Shown here piece after piece: positions 37,461 to 39,421 of a DNA stretch of 39,421 bases. The position numbers were made by a program, and so were the translations under genes. This DNA is from a virus. The stretch is taken from positions 1-39,421 of the IMG/VR virus record IMGVR_UViG_3300038701_001484. One strand, 5' to 3'. Every line of letters starts with the position of its first letter. Position 1 is the stretch's first letter. The notes under the pieces were generated by a model, which was not told the origin of the DNA, ran no database searches, and worked only from the letters and a program-made list of their open reading frames with translations.

Positions 37461-37489
37461 TTGACCGCACCCGTAACTTCAAGTTACCT
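37461..37489 (+). promoter_or_regulatory. Rightward early promoter
   Basis: TTGACC (37461-37466), 17 bp, TTACCT (37484-37489). The operator at 37473-37487 covers spacer and -10, exactly as in the leftward promoter. A start near 37496 would give an mRNA with almost no leader. Confidence 0.62.
37473..37487. promoter_or_regulatory. Operator OR: GTAACTTCAAGTTAC
   Basis: Perfect palindrome (GTAACTT-C-AAGTTAC) and second member of the pair with 37021-37035. It lies on the early rightward promoter, 60 bases from the repressor start. Confidence 0.75.
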
Positions 37490-37496
37490 TTCGGAT

Positions 37497-37727
37497 ATGA
37501 CAGGCTATCAATCATTCCGGGACCTCATCGCAGCCTTCCCGACGCAGAGCGAGCTTGCCGCCTGCATCGGGACAGATTCGACGAATGTTCGCATGTGGCG
37601 GCACCGCAATTCGATTCCGGCGCGCTATTGGGCGCGGGTTGCCTCTGCGGCAAGTGATCTGGGCGTTGATGGTGTGACTGCCGATACACTTGCCGCATTG
37701 GCCGAGCGTCAACGGGAGTCCGTATGA
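37497..37727 (+). CDS. Cro-like (YdaS-type) helix-turn-helix protein
   Basis: A 76-aa protein. FRDLIAAFPTQSELAACIGT then STNVRMWRHRNSIPARYWARVASAA is the HTH of small Cro/YdaS-type proteins, with the conserved IPARYW turn. ATG 37497 lies eight bases after the -10, so the message may be leaderless; ATG 37461 is in the -35 and impossible. It opens the rightward operon and probably antagonises the repressor at the same operators. Confidence 0.75.
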   Translation: MTGYQSFRDLIAAFPTQSELAACIGTDSTNVRMWRHRNSIPARYWARVASAASDLGVDGVTADTLAALAERQRESV

Positions 37728-37933
37728 TGCCGTGGCAGCGGGATAACATCTGCCGCAGGCCGCCCCAGTTCGCGTCGAAGCCCTTCGAACATTTTGATGG
37801 CCTCGTGAAGCGGGAAAATTCCGGTGTCGCAGAGCTTCCCGCTCTGGACGCTGATCTTGATATGGGTCGCGTCGATACGCTCGACGGAATTAACGCGGTT
37901 ATAGAACCGCATCCCCGTGTCGCTTTCGTCCAT
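37709..37933 (-). CDS. Leftward hypothetical protein antisense to the cro end
   Basis: A 74-aa protein (MRFYNRVNSVERIDATHIKI, SGKLCDTGIFPLHEAIKMFE). AAGGGGA lies seven bases before ATG 37933. The rightward frame on the other strand is not protein-like, so this frame is the better gene. It converges on cro (19-base overlap), and its transcript would continue into cro antisense and the repressor gene. Function is unknown. Confidence 0.6.
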   Translation of the reverse strand: MDESDTGMRFYNRVNSVERIDATHIKISVQSGKLCDTGIFPLHEAIKMFEGLRRELGRPAADVIPLPRHHTDSR

Positions 37934-38226
37934 GGATATCCCCTTGCCTTCCCCGCAGGGATGCAAGCAAAAGTTTCTGCGCCTTGCAAGCAAAAGCTGA
38001 CTTTCATCAACCCGCTTTCGGTTAGCCCGGTGCCCCCACATGACCGCCGGGCTATAGCCGGGGCGCTCCTGCCTGTGCCTCCCTCGCGGGCGGTTGAGCG
38101 CCTCGGCACCCTTTCATCGTATGTCAGGCGTAAGTTGGCCATGTGCCAAGCCTGCCGCGCTTTTCTCAAACTGTGTAGGGGGGTTGTGGCTTCACGTTTC
38201 CCGCTGTTCGCGTCGGAGGCGAGATA
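37934..38226 (-). other. Gene-free switch region with repeats
   Basis: These 293 bases hold no convincing gene. The 12-bp direct repeat TGCAAGCAAAAG occurs at 37962-37973 and 37985-37996 (period 23), and a perfect 8-bp inverted repeat TAGCCCGG/CCGGGCTA lies at 38023-38030 and 38047-38054. GGAGGCGAG at the right end serves the gene at 38227. Confidence 0.6.
37962..37996 (-). promoter_or_regulatory. Direct repeats upstream of the leftward gene
   Basis: On the minus strand the unit is CTTTTGCTTGCA, twice, 23 bp apart, ending 29 bases before the ATG at 37933. The TTGCTTGC element recalls CII-type activator half-sites. An activator-controlled leftward promoter (PRE-like) is inferred. Confidence 0.45.
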
Positions 38227-38565
38227 ATGAGCATTGAATCACTTTTCGACAAAACCCCGCACGAGCTGGAAACGCAAATGTCTCGGCGAAATGGGCGTAG
38301 GACATCTCGGAGCGACATCGTTGCGGGCTTCTATGAGGGCATGACGCCAGACGAGATCGCGGAAGCTGCCGGAACGACCGTTAAGGTCGTGACCGAACAA
38401 CTCGGGCGTGCGGGTGTTTTCCACATAGCGGAGTCGGAGCGGCGCTGGCTGCAATTTTTGAGCGGCCCGATGTGCAAGTCCCGCATCGTTGATATTGCTG
38501 AAATCATGGATTGGAGCGCGGGCCGAACTTGCAGGGCGCTTCGAGAAATTGAGTCCGCCGCATGA
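38227..38565 (+). CDS. HTH protein, second gene of the rightward operon
   Basis: A 112-aa protein with FYEGMTPDEIAEAAGTTVKVVTEQL, a helix-turn-helix, and a C-terminal helix (GPMCKSRIVDIAEIMDWSAG). GGAGGCGAGATA precedes ATG 38227. Its place after cro corresponds to lambda cII, and it may activate the leftward promoter by the direct repeats at 37962, but it has no clear CII similarity. Confidence 0.6.
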   Translation: MSIESLFDKTPHELETQMSRRNGRRTSRSDIVAGFYEGMTPDEIAEAAGTTVKVVTEQLGRAGVFHIAESERRWLQFLSGPMCKSRIVDIAEIMDWSAGRTCRALREIESAA

Positions 38566-38693
38566 CCCCCGCACAGCCTGACCGCACATGGAAGCGCCTA
38601 AAGCACCGTGCCGACATTGCCCCGAAAGGCAAGAAAAAGGCCCGCTGGCGGGAATTGAACGCCCACGTCACAACGCTGTTGAGGGTGGGATGA
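38562..38693 (+). CDS. Small basic protein, 43 aa
   Basis: ATG 38562 to TGA 38693. The product (DRTWKRLKHRADIAPKGKKK then ARWRELNAHVTTLL) resembles short lysine/arginine-rich phage proteins with an ARWxELN pattern. It overlaps the previous stop (ATGA) and the HNH gene start (ATGA), strong evidence for a real coupled gene. Probably nucleic-acid binding from charge. Confidence 0.62.
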   Translation: MTPAQPDRTWKRLKHRADIAPKGKKKARWRELNAHVTTLLRVG

Positions 38694-39052
38694 GTAGGCG
38701 ACCCAATCACATACCGCCCCGCAAGGCCATCCCCAAGGAAACCGTTCGCACCATCATGGGCAGGTCCAATGGCCGCTGTGAATACATCGGCGGCTGCACG
38801 GAAGTCGGCGCGGAGATCGACCACATCATTCCGCAGGCCCTTGGCGGATCGAACGAGGCCGAAAACCTCGCTTTGCTTTGTCAAGACCATCATGCCGAGA
38901 AAACCAAACTCGACGTGAATATGATTGCAAAGGCGGATCGGCAAGGAGGCCGGGCGGGAAGGCAAAAGCGCCGCAAGGACAAGCCCAAAATGAAGGGCAG
39001 GGGCTTCCAAGGCTGGCGTAAATTCGACGGGAGCATTGTCTATCGTGACTAA
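38690..39052 (+). CDS. HNH endonuclease
   Basis: A 120-aa protein with CEYIGGC, then EIDHIIPQALGGSNEAENLALLCQDHHAEKT, which supplies the H-N-H residues and two cysteine pairs of the usual ribbon. The C-terminus is basic (RKDKPKMKGRGFQGWRK). ATG 38690 overlaps the previous stop; the upstream frame to 38588 is shadow. Early-gene HNH nucleases may nick DNA in recombination or act as homing-like enzymes; it is distant from the terminase, so a packaging role is less likely. Confidence 0.88.
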   Translation: MSRRPNHIPPRKAIPKETVRTIMGRSNGRCEYIGGCTEVGAEIDHIIPQALGGSNEAENLALLCQDHHAEKTKLDVNMIAKADRQGGRAGRQKRRKDKPKMKGRGFQGWRKFDGSIVYRD

Positions 39053-39398
39053 GTATCGCTCCAAGAAAGCCTCCGTTGACGGCATTACCTTCGACAGCAA
39101 GGCAGAGGCTACGCGCTATCAGGCTTTGAGGCTGTTGCAGCGGGCCGGGGAGATTGACGGTCTCGCGATTCAGCCGCGTTTCCCGTTCTGCCTGAACAGC
39201 AAGAAGTTGTTCGATTACGTCGCGGACTTCTCATACCAGCAAGGCGAGCAATTCATCGTCGAAGACGTGAAGGGCATGGATACGCGCCTGTCTCGCCTCA
39301 AGCGCAAAATCATCATGGCGGATCGCGGAATTGAAATCCGGCTTGTCGATCAACACGGCAACCGGAAGCGCACCCCTACAGGCAGGATCAAGAAATGA
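39045..39398 (+). CDS. DUF1064 family protein, nuclease-like
   Basis: A 117-aa protein starting at GTG 39045 (TKYRSKKASVDGITFDSKAE), as in DUF1064 proteins; TTG 39036 is alternative. Later parts are LDYVADFSYQQG-like: FDYVADFSY, FIVEDVKGMDT, and IKK at the end. The residues E(AEATRY), D(VADFSY), E-D-V-K fit a PD-(D/E)xK nuclease, and in phages this family is linked to recombination or Holliday-junction processing. The end of the gene is duplicated at window start 2-104. Confidence 0.8.
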   Translation: MTKYRSKKASVDGITFDSKAEATRYQALRLLQRAGEIDGLAIQPRFPFCLNSKKLFDYVADFSYQQGEQFIVEDVKGMDTRLSRLKRKIIMADRGIEIRLVDQHGNRKRTPTGRIKK

Positions 39399-39421
39399 AG
39401 CTGACCGGCGAAGAGGCCCAC
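39296..39421 (+). repeat. Right copy of terminal direct repeat (126 bp)
   Basis: Identical to 2-127, closing the circle. It includes the end of the DUF1064 gene and the first 27 bases of the 60-aa gene. The unit genome is therefore 39,294 bp. Confidence 0.95.
39395..39421 (+). CDS. First nine codons of the 60-aa gene (partial, duplicated)
   Basis: ATG at 39395 overlaps the DUF1064 stop. The frame runs off the window end and is complete at 101-283. Confidence 0.9.

Noticed and set aside
37724-38227. Rightward 167-aa frame between cro and 38227
   Set aside because: Its composition is not protein-like, and the minus frame 37709-37933 has a ribosome site and better protein character.

Overview
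The window reads as the complete genome of a temperate, short-tailed (P22-like podovirus) phage of a GC-rich bacterium. The first bases recur at the end (2-127 = 39296-39421), so the molecule is circular or circularly permuted with a unit of about 39.3 kb. An alphaproteobacterial host is inferred from the base composition, from a tRNA-Leu(UAG) 5' half at the attachment site that looks alphaproteobacterial, and from the general style of the proteins. No host genus can be named from the sequence.

Layout. (1) The rightward early operon runs from the Cro-like gene at 37497 through an HTH protein, an HNH nuclease and a DUF1064 nuclease, across the window junction, into 101-4092. It holds a stand-alone DnaA domain IV-like protein, an O-like replication protein with iterons inside its gene, a putative loader, an HslV/proteasome-like Ntn-hydrolase and small accessory genes, and ends with a Tat-signal protein. 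(2) 4093-4725 has no ordinary gene. It contains a strong promoter with a dyad in its spacer, a 25-codon ORF behind a perfect Shine-Dalgarno sequence, several hairpins and an intrinsic terminator, and it sits just before the late genes. (3) The late operon 4726-26603 runs rightward: LamG-like protein, terminase small and large subunits, P22-type portal, scaffold, coat, gp4-like and gp10-like tail-hub proteins, a coiled-coil needle candidate, GNAT acetyltransferase, three ejection proteins, tailspike, holin candidates, M15 endolysin, Rz/Rz1 spanins and an HTH-metallophosphoesterase. Two short leftward ORFs are embedded in it as possible morons. (4) attP lies at 26776-26818, where the tRNA-Leu 5' half overlaps the 3' end of the integrase gene. 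(5) The leftward operon runs from a promoter near 37047 down to excisionase and integrase. It is tightly coupled and carries an SSB-like protein, NinB, a DUF3850 protein, a cupin, several zinc-ribbon proteins, small membrane proteins and two adjacent solenoid-repeat proteins (pentapeptide and hexapeptide). (6) The switch at 36990-38227 has a short Xre repressor without a protease domain, a Cro-like gene that is probably leaderless, two matching GTAAC...GTTAC operators in the two divergent promoters, and a leftward gene antisense to the end of cro, preceded by direct repeats.

How it works together (inference). The repressor at 37090-37413 would silence both early promoters through the paired operators. 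On induction the leftward operon gives recombination functions and excision, and the rightward operon gives replication from iterons in the O-like gene. Late transcription has to pass or start near 4112-4555. No recognised Q-type antiterminator was found, which makes the structured leader there the most interesting unexplained element in the window.
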